Below are positions 21,719-32,640 of a DNA stretch of 64,000 nt, in pieces (within the stretch, counting starts at the first letter, position 1; each line of letters begins with the position of its first letter). The translations under genes and the position numbers were made by a program. Source of the stretch: Silene latifolia (lineage: Eukaryota > Streptophyta > Magnoliopsida > Caryophyllales > Caryophyllaceae); assembly GCF_048544455.1 (NCBI RefSeq), contig NC_133526.1, forward strand, positions 11,858,001 through 11,922,000. The letters run 5' to 3'. The notes below the pieces were generated by a model. The model did no database searches and had not been told where the DNA came from. It saw only the letters and a list, made by a program, of their open reading frames with translations.

Positions 21719-22287
21719 GAGTTGTTTGGTTGACACTTGAAAAACACAAGAATTGAAAAATTCCATGAATTGTAAAAATATGGGTTGTTTGGTTGACATT
21801 TTTTTTTGGAAAAATAGAGGAATTAGAAGTTTTCAGAAACTTCCAATGCCTACATGATGTCGGAATTGACTTACCTACTCCTCCTTGCACAAATACTACT
21901 ATACAACCAGTTGTATAATAATCATTGTACAACCCTATACATTAATCCGAGCTTATGTGTAATTTTTCTGAGTTTTGTAAGAGTTTATTTTTTTTTATGT
22001 TTAAATGGTGTGAGTTCAAAAACTTTACAGCATAGCTCAGATTCTTTTAAACAAAACTCAAAAACTTTAGTACACAACTCGGATTCTACATCATAAAACT
22101 GCATACAACAGGTTGTATAATCTACTCATTGCTCCCCCTTGTTCATTGGAAGTTCCCAAGGAAATTTGATTCCTACATGAGCAATCAAAGACTTTTGCCA
22201 AATTCACCTGAATTGGATGTAGGAACTTAATTCCGATGAAATTGAAGTTCCTAGGAAAATTAAATTCCTTCATCAATCAAACGACTC
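21719..22287. mobile_element. MITE with GAGTYGTTTGRTTGA termini, host of a nested MITE
   Basis: Left end GAGTTGTTTGGTTGA and right end TCAATCAAACGACTC form terminal inverted repeats. Subterminal GGAAT/AATTCC-like blocks recur inverted. A second MITE occupies 21901-22121. I could not settle a target duplication, so the superfamily (hAT or PIF-like) is open. Confidence 0.65.
21901..22121. mobile_element. Nested MITE, ATACAACCAGTTGTAT family, copy 1
   Basis: Palindromic ends ATACAACCAGTTGTATAAT (left) and ATACAACAGGTTGTATAAT (right), flanked by CTACT at 21896-21900 and 22122-22126. The interior matches the copy at about 36091-36294. Confidence 0.7.
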
Positions 22288-22338
22288 ATACATAATAAAA
22301 CCTCTATAAATACCATGCATTTATTGCACGGGGATCTA

Positions 22339-22607
22339 AACTAGTTGAGTGCGTCTTGCTTCAGACCATTGCTTTGGTCTGAAATAAGACGGACAACATG
22401 TTATCATTTGATAGTAAAATATTTGTATTTTTCTGATAACATGTTACCATTATTTTTCCCACTATTTTCAGGGTAAAAAGTGACACCTCTAGTGATAACA
22501 TTTTGTAGATTCTCTGCTTACATTTTACTAAAAAATGGCAACATTTTTTCGGTCTTATTTCAGACGGGAAAAATGCCCGTCTGAAATAAGATTTTGCGAA
22601 ACTAGTT
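22339..22607. mobile_element. Hairpin MITE with AACTAGTT ends
   Basis: AACTAGTT at both ends. Each arm also folds on itself: GTCTTGCTTCAGAC pairs with GTCTGAAATAAGAC on the left, and GTCTTATTTCAGACGGG pairs with CCCGTCTGAAATAAGA on the right. The result is a double-hairpin transposon. No coding sequence. Confidence 0.65.
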
Positions 22608-23181
22608 ATATATATAAAAAAAATAAACAGAAAAAACAAGTTATTATAGCAAGTGTCAAGCTGCGTCTTTACTACCGCGATTAATATATTTATTAGTGGT
22701 TTCACCCGATATCGTTGATCGAGGGACCTTACACCTTACCCAAAGTTCGTGTAAAACCGATATTACACAAAATCGATACTATATAAACCCATTTTTGATA
22801 ATGAGTTTCAATGTTCCCCATTTTGGTAGTTTCTTTTGTTTTTTTACTACTTTTTGTAAATTATTTTAAAACAATTAAAGTCCGTAAATAACACTATGGT
22901 ATTAACCGTATCCATCAAGTTACATCTATTTCAACAACACAAAATCACTTCTCAAAGTATTGTGTAATAAATCAATTTTGTCAATAAGTGATCTTATGAC
23001 AATAATGATAATTTGGTACAACTCCGAGCTATATCGTTAGTTCATGAACGACACTCGATACTTATTGTCTTAATATAACGTAACATAAATTATCATGATC
23101 AAAAGGCAATACCTTAGAATACGCGAACATGATCATACACGAGACGTTACGTTTTTATAATAATATTGTCGTGGATATATG
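22608..23181. other. Intergenic, no gene seen
   Basis: AT-rich sequence with no coding signature or clear repeat ends. Confidence 0.5.
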
Positions 23182-23809
23182 AAAAGATGGCAATCCGGGC
23201 CGGGTTAAGGTGGGCGGCACGGGCACGACACGAGTCTGGCACGGGCACGAGACGGATGAATAATACTGACTGCACGAGCACGACGGGTTGGAGGCGGGCC
23301 ACAGCTGCGCTTTTTGGGAATTCTCGTGCCCAAGCACGGCACGGCCCAAGCACGGACGGTCCGACACGAACCAGGCACGGCACGACCTGAGATTTGGCCC
23401 GTTTCTTAATTATTTAATTAAATTCCTTTTTTTAATATCGTTTTCAATTATTTAATTAAATCTGGTACATTAAAAATAGAAGTAATCAACTAATCAAGAC
23501 ATCAAGTACATTAATATTTATAAAATATATAATTTAAATCATTAATATTCATTATTTATATAAATAAAAAAGTATATAGAAAAAAATACTAATTATATTG
23601 GGCCGGCTCACGTGTCAGGCACGATTAGCCCATGGGCCAGGCACGGCCCAAGCACGAAACTGGGCGTGCAGGAGCGGGTCGTGACGAGGGTTTGGGTGAG
23701 TGGGCCAGGCACAGCCAACTCAATATCCGTTCCTAGATCGGGCCATTTCGGGGGAAGAGACGATAGGTCGGCATGCGGGCCGGCCCAGCATAGCCCAATG
23801 CCAACTCTA
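23182..23809. mobile_element. hAT-like non-autonomous element with GCACGG subterminal repeats
   Basis: Ends AGATGGCAATCCGGGCCGG and GGCCCAATGCCAACTCT are inverted and hAT-like. They are flanked by imperfect 8-bp repeats (GATATATG 23174-23181, GATATAAC 23810-23817; six of eight match). Both ends are packed with GGCACGGGCACGA-type repeats, as in hAT subterminal transposase-binding regions. The middle is AT-rich. Long frames in the GC-rich ends are artefacts of the repeats. Confidence 0.75.
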
Positions 23810-23817
23810 GATATAAC

Positions 23818-24256
23818 CTTTTACCAATCCGACTATTACCTTGAACTTTTTTAGTTTTTTCTATCAATTCATCTCATGAATTATATTTTTTATTTTTTTA
23901 AAATCTTACCAATATAACCCAAACCTTCAATTTTTTTTACCAACATGATTATTTAGCCTAATAAAACCTACATCCACGTCAAGTCGTTCTCATAGAGCAA
24001 ATAGGAGTACTATCCACATTGAATTCAGTATGATCATGAGCCACTCATTACATATGGACCCCACCATCCGATCCATCATCAGGAGAGAGCCAATATATGG
24101 TCCATTGTCACCAACGAAATTACCATCTTACCCTTAACGTTCCATCTCCATCTTTGGCAGACAATAGTAAGAAAGCCAGTGGGGGTCCACTAATACCCCA
24201 TAATGCCGACAAAGCCCATAGGGGGCTTTATTTATACGCAAATTCTCATTTCATCC
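23818..24256. other. Intergenic, no gene seen
   Basis: Unassigned AT-rich sequence between the hAT-like element and a Stowaway MITE. Confidence 0.5.
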
Positions 24257-24258
24257 TA

Positions 24259-24516
24259 CTCCCTCCATTCAACTCCACTTTACATGTTTGCTTTATCACG
24301 TTTGTCAACGCGATTTTTACGCGATAAATATCTTTAGTTACGTATTTGCAAAAATTATAAAAGTTAGATAATTTTAATATACTCTTAAAGACGAATCAAA
24401 TAAGATCCCACATGAATATATTTTAACTTATATATCGAGAGAAAATTGAAGTTGAATGTCCGTTTCTGAATAGTGTGCAAAATAGAAACCTGCAAAGTGG
24501 AGTTGAATGGAGGGAG
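24259..24516. mobile_element. Stowaway MITE, copy A
   Basis: 258 bp with inverted ends CTCCCTCCATTCAACTCCAC and GTGGAGTTGAATGGAGGGAG, flanked by TA (24257-24258, 24517-24518). This is the Tc1/mariner-type Stowaway signature. It has the same length and family as 25206-25463. Confidence 0.93.
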
Positions 24517-24518
24517 TA

Positions 24519-24733
24519 CTATTCTATTCACAATAAACTTGCTTTTTTTATTTTAACACAAAAAATAAAAAAACACGCTAATCCATCATATAATTAAGTT
24601 TGAATCACACAAATATACTACTTTATCATACAATTAAATTTGGACTATACAAACACTTACAAAAAAAAATAGGAAAGTTATTGTGAATATACGAAAAAGG
24701 AAATAGAGAAATTTACCGTGAATAGGAGGGAGT
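24519..24733. mobile_element. Stowaway-like MITE, copy B, directly abutting copy A
   Basis: Ends CTATTCTATTCACAATAAA and TTTACCGTGAATAGGAGGGA are inverted, with TA on both sides. It shares the TA at 24517-24518 with copy A, so one inserted into the other's target dinucleotide. Confidence 0.75.
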
Positions 24734-25037
24734 ATAATCGGTTTTAAGATTAAAACGGATAATTCAATATCGTAGAAATAAGATTTATATCGAAAAAAAA
24801 TATCATATATTTATCCATGTAAAATGATATTAACCCGTTTTATTATTAAGACGGATCCGTCTCAAAGAAGACTGTTGTTATTTATGTACTCCTTGTTAGA
24901 AGAGTGCAAATTATTGGTGCAATGACATAAAAAATTGATCATTTGAAAACGAGAAAAACAGAATATATCCAAAAAAAAACAAATGATTTTTCATATATAT
25001 ATATATGGATTTTTCTAAAATATGCTCTAAGGGCACA
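24734..25037. repeat. Dispersed repeat copy flanking the first Helitron
   Basis: About 24800-24950 (TTATCCATGTAAAATGATAT through AAAAATTGATCATTT) recurs at about 26380-26760, where a MITE splits it. 24985-25035 is an inverted counterpart of about 26286-26320, so the Helitron copy lies between inverted AT-rich arms. Confidence 0.6.
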
Positions 25038-26290
25038 TCAATACTATATATTAAATCCAGAAACCAAGGGACTTCAATGTAATTAAAGAAAGATATACAA
25101 ATTAATTATACTATATAGTTTTAAATCACTAGCACCGTGTGATGGACCCGATTAAGGGATCTCAATGCAAATATTATATAGTTTGGGTTAAAATTAAATT
25201 ATATACTTCCTCCATTCAACTCCACTCTACCACTTTCCTTTTTCACGTTTGTCAACGCGTGTTTTACGTGCTAAATATCGTTAGCTACGTATTTACAAAA
25301 AATATAAAAGTTAGATATTTTTAATATACTTGTAAAGACGAATCAAACAAGATCCCACATGAATATATTTTCACTTACGTATCGAGAGAAAATTGAAACT
25401 GAATACTCACTCGTGAATAGTGTTAAAAAATGAAATAGGTAGAGTGGAGTTGAATGGAGGTAGTAGAAGATTGGTAATTTTCCTAAACATTTGTAAGAGA
25501 CTAAAACATGGTCAATTTCCTTAAAATAAAAGAATTAATTAAGATGTCAATTTCAAGGAGACTAAAAGAAAGAAGATGCTTGGTAATTTTCCTAAATATT
25601 TATAGAAGACTAGAAGATGGTCAATTTCCTTAAAATAAAATAATTAATTAGTATAAGCATGTACACTTATGGTATTAATTATTATCATCATAAAATTATA
25701 TATTAAATTTAAAATCTATGCAATTTTATTAAATTTTATAGTTTATTAGATGTATAGAGATGTTAATTATTTAACATACAAAAATATAATATAAGTAGGT
25801 TATAAATAATTCAAGTTAATTCCATAATATATAATATTGCATAATTATTTCGATTTGATTTAATGCATATATGTAATATATTTATATAAATACATAATTC
25901 TCTTAAAATTGCATGCCTAAGTAGTAACATTGGATATAATTATATGATAGTAATCACTCATTTGAATAGTAAAATTAACCATATTATCAAATGTAGATTA
26001 GTGAAAGTGGTAGAAACAACAACGGGAGTTGTGAAATAATCAATATTAATGCGGCAATAGTGAAAGTAACAATAATTACGGCGGGAGTAGTGAAATTATC
26101 AATATTAATGCGACAATAGTGACAAGAATAATAATTACTACGCGGAGTAGTGAAAATAACAATGATTACGGGCAAGTAGTGAAATGTTATTACTATTGTT
26201 TCATTAATAAGAGTAAAATATTAATAGCGGGAGTAGTGAATTTGTCTCAAAATTTATTTCATTGTAATTTTAGGATATGTCATAGAAACA
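25038..26290 (+). mobile_element. Helitron copy 1, 3' end lost
   Basis: Begins TCAATACTATATATTAAATC after an A, a typical plant Helitron 5' end. It matches the complete copy at 37845-38703 for most of its length. It carries a Stowaway MITE (25206-25463), a partly duplicated block (about 25470-25530 and 25578-25645) and no hairpin-CTAG 3' end. No Rep/helicase coding. Confidence 0.8.
25206..25463. mobile_element. Stowaway MITE, copy C, inside Helitron copy 1
   Basis: 258 bp with ends CTTCCTCCATTCAACTCCAC and GTGGAGTTGAATGGAGGTAG and TA duplications at 25204-25205 and 25464-25465. Helitron copy 2 shows the empty site near 38009, which proves the insertion. Confidence 0.95.
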
Positions 26291-26305
26291 CATTTTAGAA
26301 AAACC

Positions 26306-26306
<1 letters not shown>

Positions 26307-26385
<79 letters not shown>
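26307..26385. repeat. (TA)n microsatellite
   Basis: Nearly 80 bp of uninterrupted TA. Assembly length may be unreliable. Confidence 0.95.
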
Positions 26386-26387
<2 letters not shown>

Positions 26388-26418
26388 ATGTGAAATGATA
26401 TTTGACCCATTTTATTAT

Positions 26419-26605
26419 CAAAGCGTCTTGCTTGTGATGGGCTAATCCTGTCACAAGCTGAAGACCTCTCACAAAAAGGGAGAGGGGACAAAGTGGGGCA
26501 CCCCCATGTGCTTCTCACTCACCTCTCAATGGGTATTTTGTGAGAGGAAACGATATCTGTCACAAGCTTGTGACGGATATCGTTCGTCTTCAATGAGATT
26601 TTATG
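26419..26605. mobile_element. MITE with CTTGTGACGG hairpins and 9-bp target repeat
   Basis: Flanked by TTTTATTAT at 26410-26418 and 26606-26614. It contains inverted CTTGTGA/TCACAAG modules (GTCACAAGCTGAAGAC; GTCACAAGCTTGTGAC) and CTCTCACAAAA/TTTTGTGAGAG. The 9-bp repeat favours a Mutator-type MITE. The uninterrupted parent sequence is at about 24835-24855. Confidence 0.65.
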
Positions 26606-26614
26606 TTTTATTAT

Positions 26615-27644
26615 TAAGACGGATACTCCTACCTTAAGGAAGACTAACTATTATTTGTTTGATTTAGACTAACTATTATTTGTAGTCCTTATTAAAAGGC
26701 GCAAATTTTACTATTCCATGGCGTACGGTACAATGACATCAAAAATTGATCATTTTATAATAAATATTGATCATTATATGTTCCAAAGTGACCAATATTT
26801 ACTATCATGAAATGAATTTTTTTAAATAATATTTACTTTTTAATATAAAATAGTCACTATTTACAAATGTACATTTTTTTTTCCGTCGGATAATATAACG
26901 ATCAGGCACAATATTTACCACACTCTCTGTTCCGGTCAAAGGACAAAGGTTATTCATTTTCATTTTATGGCGTATCAATCAAATGTTATTTATTTTTATT
27001 TTTGGTAAATTTTACACAAGTTGGCAAGTGAACATATAAAGTAGGTAAGCGAAAATGTGATAGAATTCATTAACTTATCATTTTTCACACCTTTTTGTCA
27101 TTTCCTTGCCTTGTCTCAAAAATAAAAAAATAACAAATGAATGTGAGGGAGAAAGTATTAAAGAGACTTGAGATGTATAATCAAGTGAAACCTACTTAAT
27201 AGGATGCTTAATTTTATGAGAATTGCTATGCATTTTTTCTTTTCTACCTTATTCTTTAATAACCGGTTAAAATATAGTATATTTGCCCTTATTTACTTGT
27301 TATTCGACCCCACACGATATACATTATCTTAATCGATTGTGAGAGGACAAATGAAGAAAGTAGAAAGTAGAAGAGAATATAAAAGGGAGAAGGTAGTTAG
27401 CAATCCTCTAAAATTTATTCATGGGGTAATGAAATTAATTGAGAGCTATAATCGGTGATGGGCCACACAATTTAGGCCCATTGTTGAGGCTCATGGGGAA
27501 ATCACTCTTCTACATCACTAGGCCCAAATTTGGATCCAGACTACTCAAGCCCAAATGAGCAACAATCGCCATCATTTGGCACAACAAAGACTCGCCCCCA
27601 TGATGCCCCGATCCCCATGGGCTGACCTCATATCGAGACGAGTG
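26615..27644. other. Intergenic, no gene seen
   Basis: The first 150 bp continue the dispersed repeat of 24800-24950. The rest is AT-rich with no recognised gene. Confidence 0.5.
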
Positions 27645-27647
27645 TAA

Positions 27648-27987
27648 GGCTCTGTTCTTTTGGATTTCGGTGAAATGGATCGATCCAATCGAATCGAACT
27701 TATAGAATCTAAACCGAATCGCACTTATAGGATCTCGAATCGAACTTATAGGATTTGAACCGAATCAACTTATAGGATCTCGAATCGAATCGAACTTATT
27801 GGATCTCGAATCAACTTATAGGATCTCGAATCGAATCGAATCGAACTTATAGGATCTGAACAGAACTTACACGATTCAAATTTAAATTAACTTAAATATT
27901 ATTATTATTATTATTGTTGTTGTTGTTGTTATTGTTTTTGTTTTTGTTTTTATTAATTTTTTTTATTATTTTTTATAAAACCGTAAC

Positions 27988-28042
<55 letters not shown>

Positions 28043-28477
28043 AACGCATACTTTAATTGAGATTAAACAAAATTTTTACAAGAAATTAGTGGGTAACCAA
28101 GAGAGAACACTGATAAGAAAATATAGTCTAAAACACGAGGTAAGATAATAACATTTTTTCGCTTTATATACATTGTTTTGTTCATACATTATACTACGGT
28201 TACATTATGATAAAAAAAAAATAGTGAGAAGAGTGATAATTTTGTTTTAAAAATAATGATGTACATATGTATCGAATAATTAATAATGTCAAATATTTTT
28301 GCGTCGGTTTTTAAAAATAATACTCTGTATATAACTTTTCTAAACTGAATTTATAAGATCTGAACTGAACTTATAGGATTTGAACTGAACTGAACTTATA
28401 GAATCTGAACTGAACTGAACTTATAGGATCTAAAGTGAATTTAAGTTAAGTGACTTTAAGTTCAAAAGAATAGGGCC
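27648..28477. mobile_element. PIF/Harbinger-type MITE with internal GAACTTATAGGATCT repeats
   Basis: Ends GGCTCTGTTCTTTTGGA and CAAAAGAATAGGGCC are inverted, with TAA on both sides (27645-27647, 28478-28480), the PIF/Tourist target type. Both flanks carry many copies of a GAACTTATAGGATCT-type unit. The core is an ATT/GTT microsatellite (about 27897-28040). No transposase. Confidence 0.85.
27897..28040. repeat. ATT/GTT microsatellite core
   Basis: Runs of ATT, GTT and TTTTTG units inside the PIF-type MITE. Confidence 0.9.
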
Positions 28478-28742
28478 TAATTATCTCTAAACACAAATGT
28501 ATTGTTTATGAATTTTGTTATTTTGAGAATCTTATTTCTTTAATTTAGGGTTTAGATGATGATGATTGTTCAATTTTTTTTTATCTAATTACATTTTTAT
28601 TTACTAATTTGGGTTTACTGTACTTCGTTGCAAAGAACAAACTCATAAATTCTTTTTTATAAACCTTAATTTCCTTTTAAAAAATAAAAAATTGTTTTGG
28701 TTAAAGTAACTAACATTGGATTTGTAAAATAAGCACATTTAT

Positions 28743-29160
28743 GCTCCGTTTGGCAAGACGTTTTAGATACTTGATTTGGTCAAAGTAGCTTATTTGACCA
28801 AAATGTCAAGTACCTTATTTTTTTGTAAGCGTTTGGCAAGTAGCTTATTTAACCAAATAAGCTACCTGAAATGAAATGCTACCTAGAGTAGCATTTGAGA
28901 TTTCAACACCGATTTGTTTGATTTTCCGTTTTTACCCTTTAAATTTTTACTATTAAATAATTATCATATACTTTTATATCATTTCATCAAAGTCAGTTAC
29001 ATTTTCAGTTAATATGCAAAATATTTTTTTATATAATCAGCAATCTTATCAGTTGCTAATTTTCAGCTACCTTTTCAGGTTTCAGTTAACTTTTCAATTT
29101 TCAGCTACCTTTTCAGGTTTCAGTTACATTTCAGTTAGTTTTACCAAACAAAGTCTTACA
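28743..29160. mobile_element. Probable MITE with GTTTGGC-type ends
   Basis: GCTCCGTTTGGCAAGAC at the left and TTTACCAAACAAAGTC at the right are imperfect inverted ends. The interior has repeated TTTTCAGGTTTCAGTTA-like units. Target duplication not resolved. Confidence 0.45.
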
Positions 29161-29690
29161 TACCTATATTCTATGTATAGAGATGCTAGATGAATGAAAA
29201 AAAAGAGAAACAAAGGGCGAGATAATAGAACACGAAACATTAAATTTAGGTGTAAAAAAGAAGAAGACGGTGAAATTGATAATAAGGTACTAAACAAAAG
29301 AGTATTTTGGTCAGTAAAAAACTACATTTTTAAGGAAAATTTAAGAATGCCAGAATATTCCTCAATTTTACCAAAAATCTAAAGTTTTGATATTTGATTG
29401 TAATAATTTTGTAAAAAACAAAATTATAAAAGGATTAATTCTGAAAAAGTGATATGTAAATGGAGTAATTGATTATTTACTTTTTTATTTATATTTAATT
29501 TCCTTCGAAGTTTAAATATTTAGATTACTTAAAGTTAAAGTATCCATCTTTAAAACTTAATCTTGTTTGTTTAACTAGCCTTTTATCACCACTGAGATAG
29601 TAATTGCATGTTATTATACCAAGATTGCATATTGACAATGTTAGTTGGCAAAGATTTAATCTTTGTCACTTGTTTATGCAAAATTAAATA
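29161..29690. other. AT-rich stretch, no gene seen
   Basis: Short Lys-rich frames occur by chance; nothing recognisable. Confidence 0.5.
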
Positions 29691-29702
29691 ACGGGTGAGT
29701 TT

Positions 29703-31130
29703 ATGACAGCGGATCTGGGCTATAGACCGAGTTATACTTGGAGGAGTATCCTTGGTGCCAGGGGAGTGTTGGAGCGTGGGTTGAGACGGAGGATAGGGAA
29801 TGGACATGACACGCGGGTGTGGGGGCCTGCGTGGGTCGAAGGGAATGGAAGTGGTAAGGTCATATCTCTGTGTGGACCTGGGAATGAGGTCATGGTCGTG
29901 GCTGACCTCATAAAGCCACACGGGAGGGGATGGAATGAAGAGTTAGTACAGCACATGCTCTTGCCCTTTGAAGCTTCTCGGGTTCTTAATATCAGACTTA
30001 GCCCGAACTTGCCGCGAGATACCTGGTTATGGAGCCTTGAACGAGATGGAGACTATTCGGTAAAAACGGCGTATGCATGTTTGGTAGGGGATACTCATGT
30101 TACTGGGGGGCCGTCGAATTGGGAAAGGGAGAGGTGGTTGTGGAATCGGCTGTGGAAAGTACGGGTTTGGCCTCGCATCAAGCTTTTCTTCTGGCAACTG
30201 TGTAGCGGAGCTCTGGCAACCTTAGACAACATAGCAGCTCGGGTCAGAGGTGAGTCTTCTTCTTGTTATTTTTGTTCTTCTAATTCCGAATCATCTATTC
30301 ATTTGTTCCGAGATTGTAGTGTGGCCAAGTGGGTGTGGAGCTCTCTTAATTTGAATGGGGAAGTGGAGGGGTGTGTCGTGGATGGGATTGGCGAGGTCCG
30401 TGACTGGGTGGAGGGTCTTTGGAGGGATGCGGGAGAACGGGAGATAGAGAAATATATGATTGGTTGCTGGGCGATTTGGGAACATAGGAATAAAGTGGCC
30501 TTCGACGGAGCTCTGGTGGAACCGGACTGCATCACGAGTAGGGTCAGGGATATCGGTTTGGAGATGGAGAACGAGGAAGAAGGCGAACGAGGCAGAACGA
30601 GGAGGCGGGGAAGGAAAGCTGAGGAGAGTGGGAATGACGGGTGGAAGCCGGCGAGGAATGGCTATGTTAAAGTTAATGTGGATGCGGGGGTGAAGGAAGG
30701 GAATGGAGTGAGTACGGGGGTGGTGTGCAGGGATATGCGAGGGGAGGTGTTATGGGGAGCGACGGTGGTGCGTAACTCGGAGTGGGATCCTCGTTTCGCT
30801 GAAGCGGTTGCGGTATATGACGGGCTGCTAGAGGCACAGGTTCGCGGGCATCAAGAGGTCGTGGTGGAGAGTGACTGCCTTCAAGTAATTGAAGCACTGC
30901 AAGCACGTAGAAACGGGAGGAGTTCGTTTTTGTTATTGATTGAAGACATTTTATCGCTTTCAAATAGTTTTGTTTCTGTTATTTGGTCGCATACGAGTCG
31001 TATTAATAACTCGGTTGCACATGCTTTAGCTCATATTTTCCCTAGGGTAGTCGGTAAAACTGTGTGGTCGAACATGTTACCTCCTGTTGCGAGCTCTGCG
31101 GTAGCGTATGATTTATCATTAATATACTGA
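29703..31130 (+). pseudogene. 5'-truncated LINE, C-terminal ORF2 (zf-RVT and RNase H) still open
   Basis: 475-codon open frame from the 3' part of a plant LINE ORF2. It shows WLWSLERDGDYSVKTAYACL, the zf-RVT module (WNRLWKVRVWPRIKLFFWQL, then CYFC...HLFRDC) and CWAIWEHRNKVAFDG. An RNase H follows: VNVDAGVKEG, then ESDCLQVIEAL, then SRINNSVAHALAH. The endonuclease and RT are missing, so this copy cannot move alone. The 3' end TACCCCTCGGGGTGTTTTC plus poly-A closes it at about 31165. A weak short repeat AAATAAC at both ends may be the target duplication. Confidence 0.88.
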
Positions 31131-31167
31131 TACCCCTCGGGGTGTTTTCTTCAAAAAAAAAAAATAA
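31131..31167 (+). other. LINE 3' end and poly-A
   Basis: After the TGA stop, TACCCCTCGGGGTGTTTTCTTC runs into an 11-bp A tract. The self-complementary CCCCTCGGGG is part of it. Confidence 0.8.
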
Positions 31168-31169
31168 CT

Positions 31170-32640
31170 GTTTGGGTGATTTTCTACCACAAATTTATTC
31201 GATGACGTGGCAGTAAATAATTGGTGCAAAGCAATGACAACGGATTGATGACATGGCGAGTAAAATATCTTAAGCAAAAGGAACACCAACTGAAGTCCAA
31301 AGCAAGCTGAGTCAAATCCATAAAACCCGGTCAAGTAACAAATCCCGCAAAAATAGGGAAGTTGAGCATAAATATGGAGTAGGCGTTGAGAAGGAGCGGG
31401 TCAAGGCAAACAGCTATAAATATCAAGCAAAGGCAGGTAGCGAGAGGCATTCAATCATTCACTTACTCACTCCTCCAATTTCCATTCAAAAAAGTCATCA
31501 GTCATCACCATACAAGATTATTAGTCCTTAGTTTCGTCATAACTGTATTATTACGTTGTTCCTCCTCAGTATTCCGGAAAGTCATAGTGCATATATTTGG
31601 CAAGATACCGACTCCCCCCGCGGTTTTTCCCACATTCGGGTTTTCCGCATCACCATTTTCTTGTGTCCTTTACTTTTTTGCATTTCTTATTTTGTTCCTA
31701 CAGTTTACGAGTACATATACACTACCTTAAATCTGACTAACAATAGACCGCTTCAACCCAACAAAAGATAATGTGCCTATTAGGTAATTTTTACCAAAAC
31801 AATAACCATAATTAGTGAGTAGTTTTCTATTAGGGATCGATCAATCCCCGACATGCTTTGTTTATGTGATTAAATTCTAATTGATAAGTTTGTTGGGGAT
31901 TGATCTATCCTACCAAGATCTTAAAGTAATTGGTTGGGGTTGACTAGGGGTTTTAAACTTGTTTATGTTTTATTTATAGTTAATGTTGACTCTTGACCCT
32001 TGACCATCATGGGATAATTGATTAGGTTATTAGGAAGCTCTTATATCATTTGGACTAGTTGCCGACTTAGGTTGAACTCGGAAGTGGGAACTTGAGGAGA
32101 GTACTCCTAATATCGATTTGAAGACTTACCTTGAGAAAAGAAGAGGAAAAATCAGGAATCTAGCATGAGCTTAATGACCTTGACCAATGTCGGGGTATGT
32201 ACCATGGAGTGGACCCAAGTCTTGGATTGAGGATATCAATTACGAACCCGCAAGGGAGATGATTGAGACCGTTAACCACCATACACAAACTCGGGACGGA
32301 GGTGTTGTCTGGTAACCTAGAGGCGTTTTTCCTCTTGAAACTGTTACTCAATGACTAGTCAATAAGGTTTATGAGCGTAAGTGTTCGATAAATAGGTCAA
32401 GTCCTCAGCCTTTATCTAATCGAATTAAACGTCAATTTTAATCGCTGCCTTTATTTTGGCATTTGCATTAGTATTCTCTTTGTATAGATATCTCCAATCA
32501 ACCAATCATAACCTTCTATTGATCCATTTAGCTAAACCAATGGAGTAGAAACGATTAGGAATTGACTTATTCCTCGTGGATCGACCATTAATTGCGCAAT
32601 GACACTCGTGCACTTGTGAGGCTAAATTTAAACTCAACAA
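31170..32640 (+). repeat. Probable degenerate LTR-like repeat
   Basis: The layout is LTR-like. It shows a TATA-like CTATAAATATC at about 31414 followed by a CATTCAATCATTCACTTACTC leader. A late CTCGTGGATCGACC motif is analogous to the CCCTGTGGATTCGATA of the LTRs at 18523 and 44943. It may end ACTCAACA. No target duplication was found and there is no coding support. Confidence 0.35.

Noticed and set aside
23147..23390. Several overlapping frames on both strands in GC-rich DNA
   Set aside because: They fall in the GCACGG subterminal repeats of the hAT-like element and arise from the repeat composition.
31386..31771. Overlapping hydrophobic frames
   Set aside because: Lie in the leader-like part of a probable LTR-like repeat; no domain and no gene structure.
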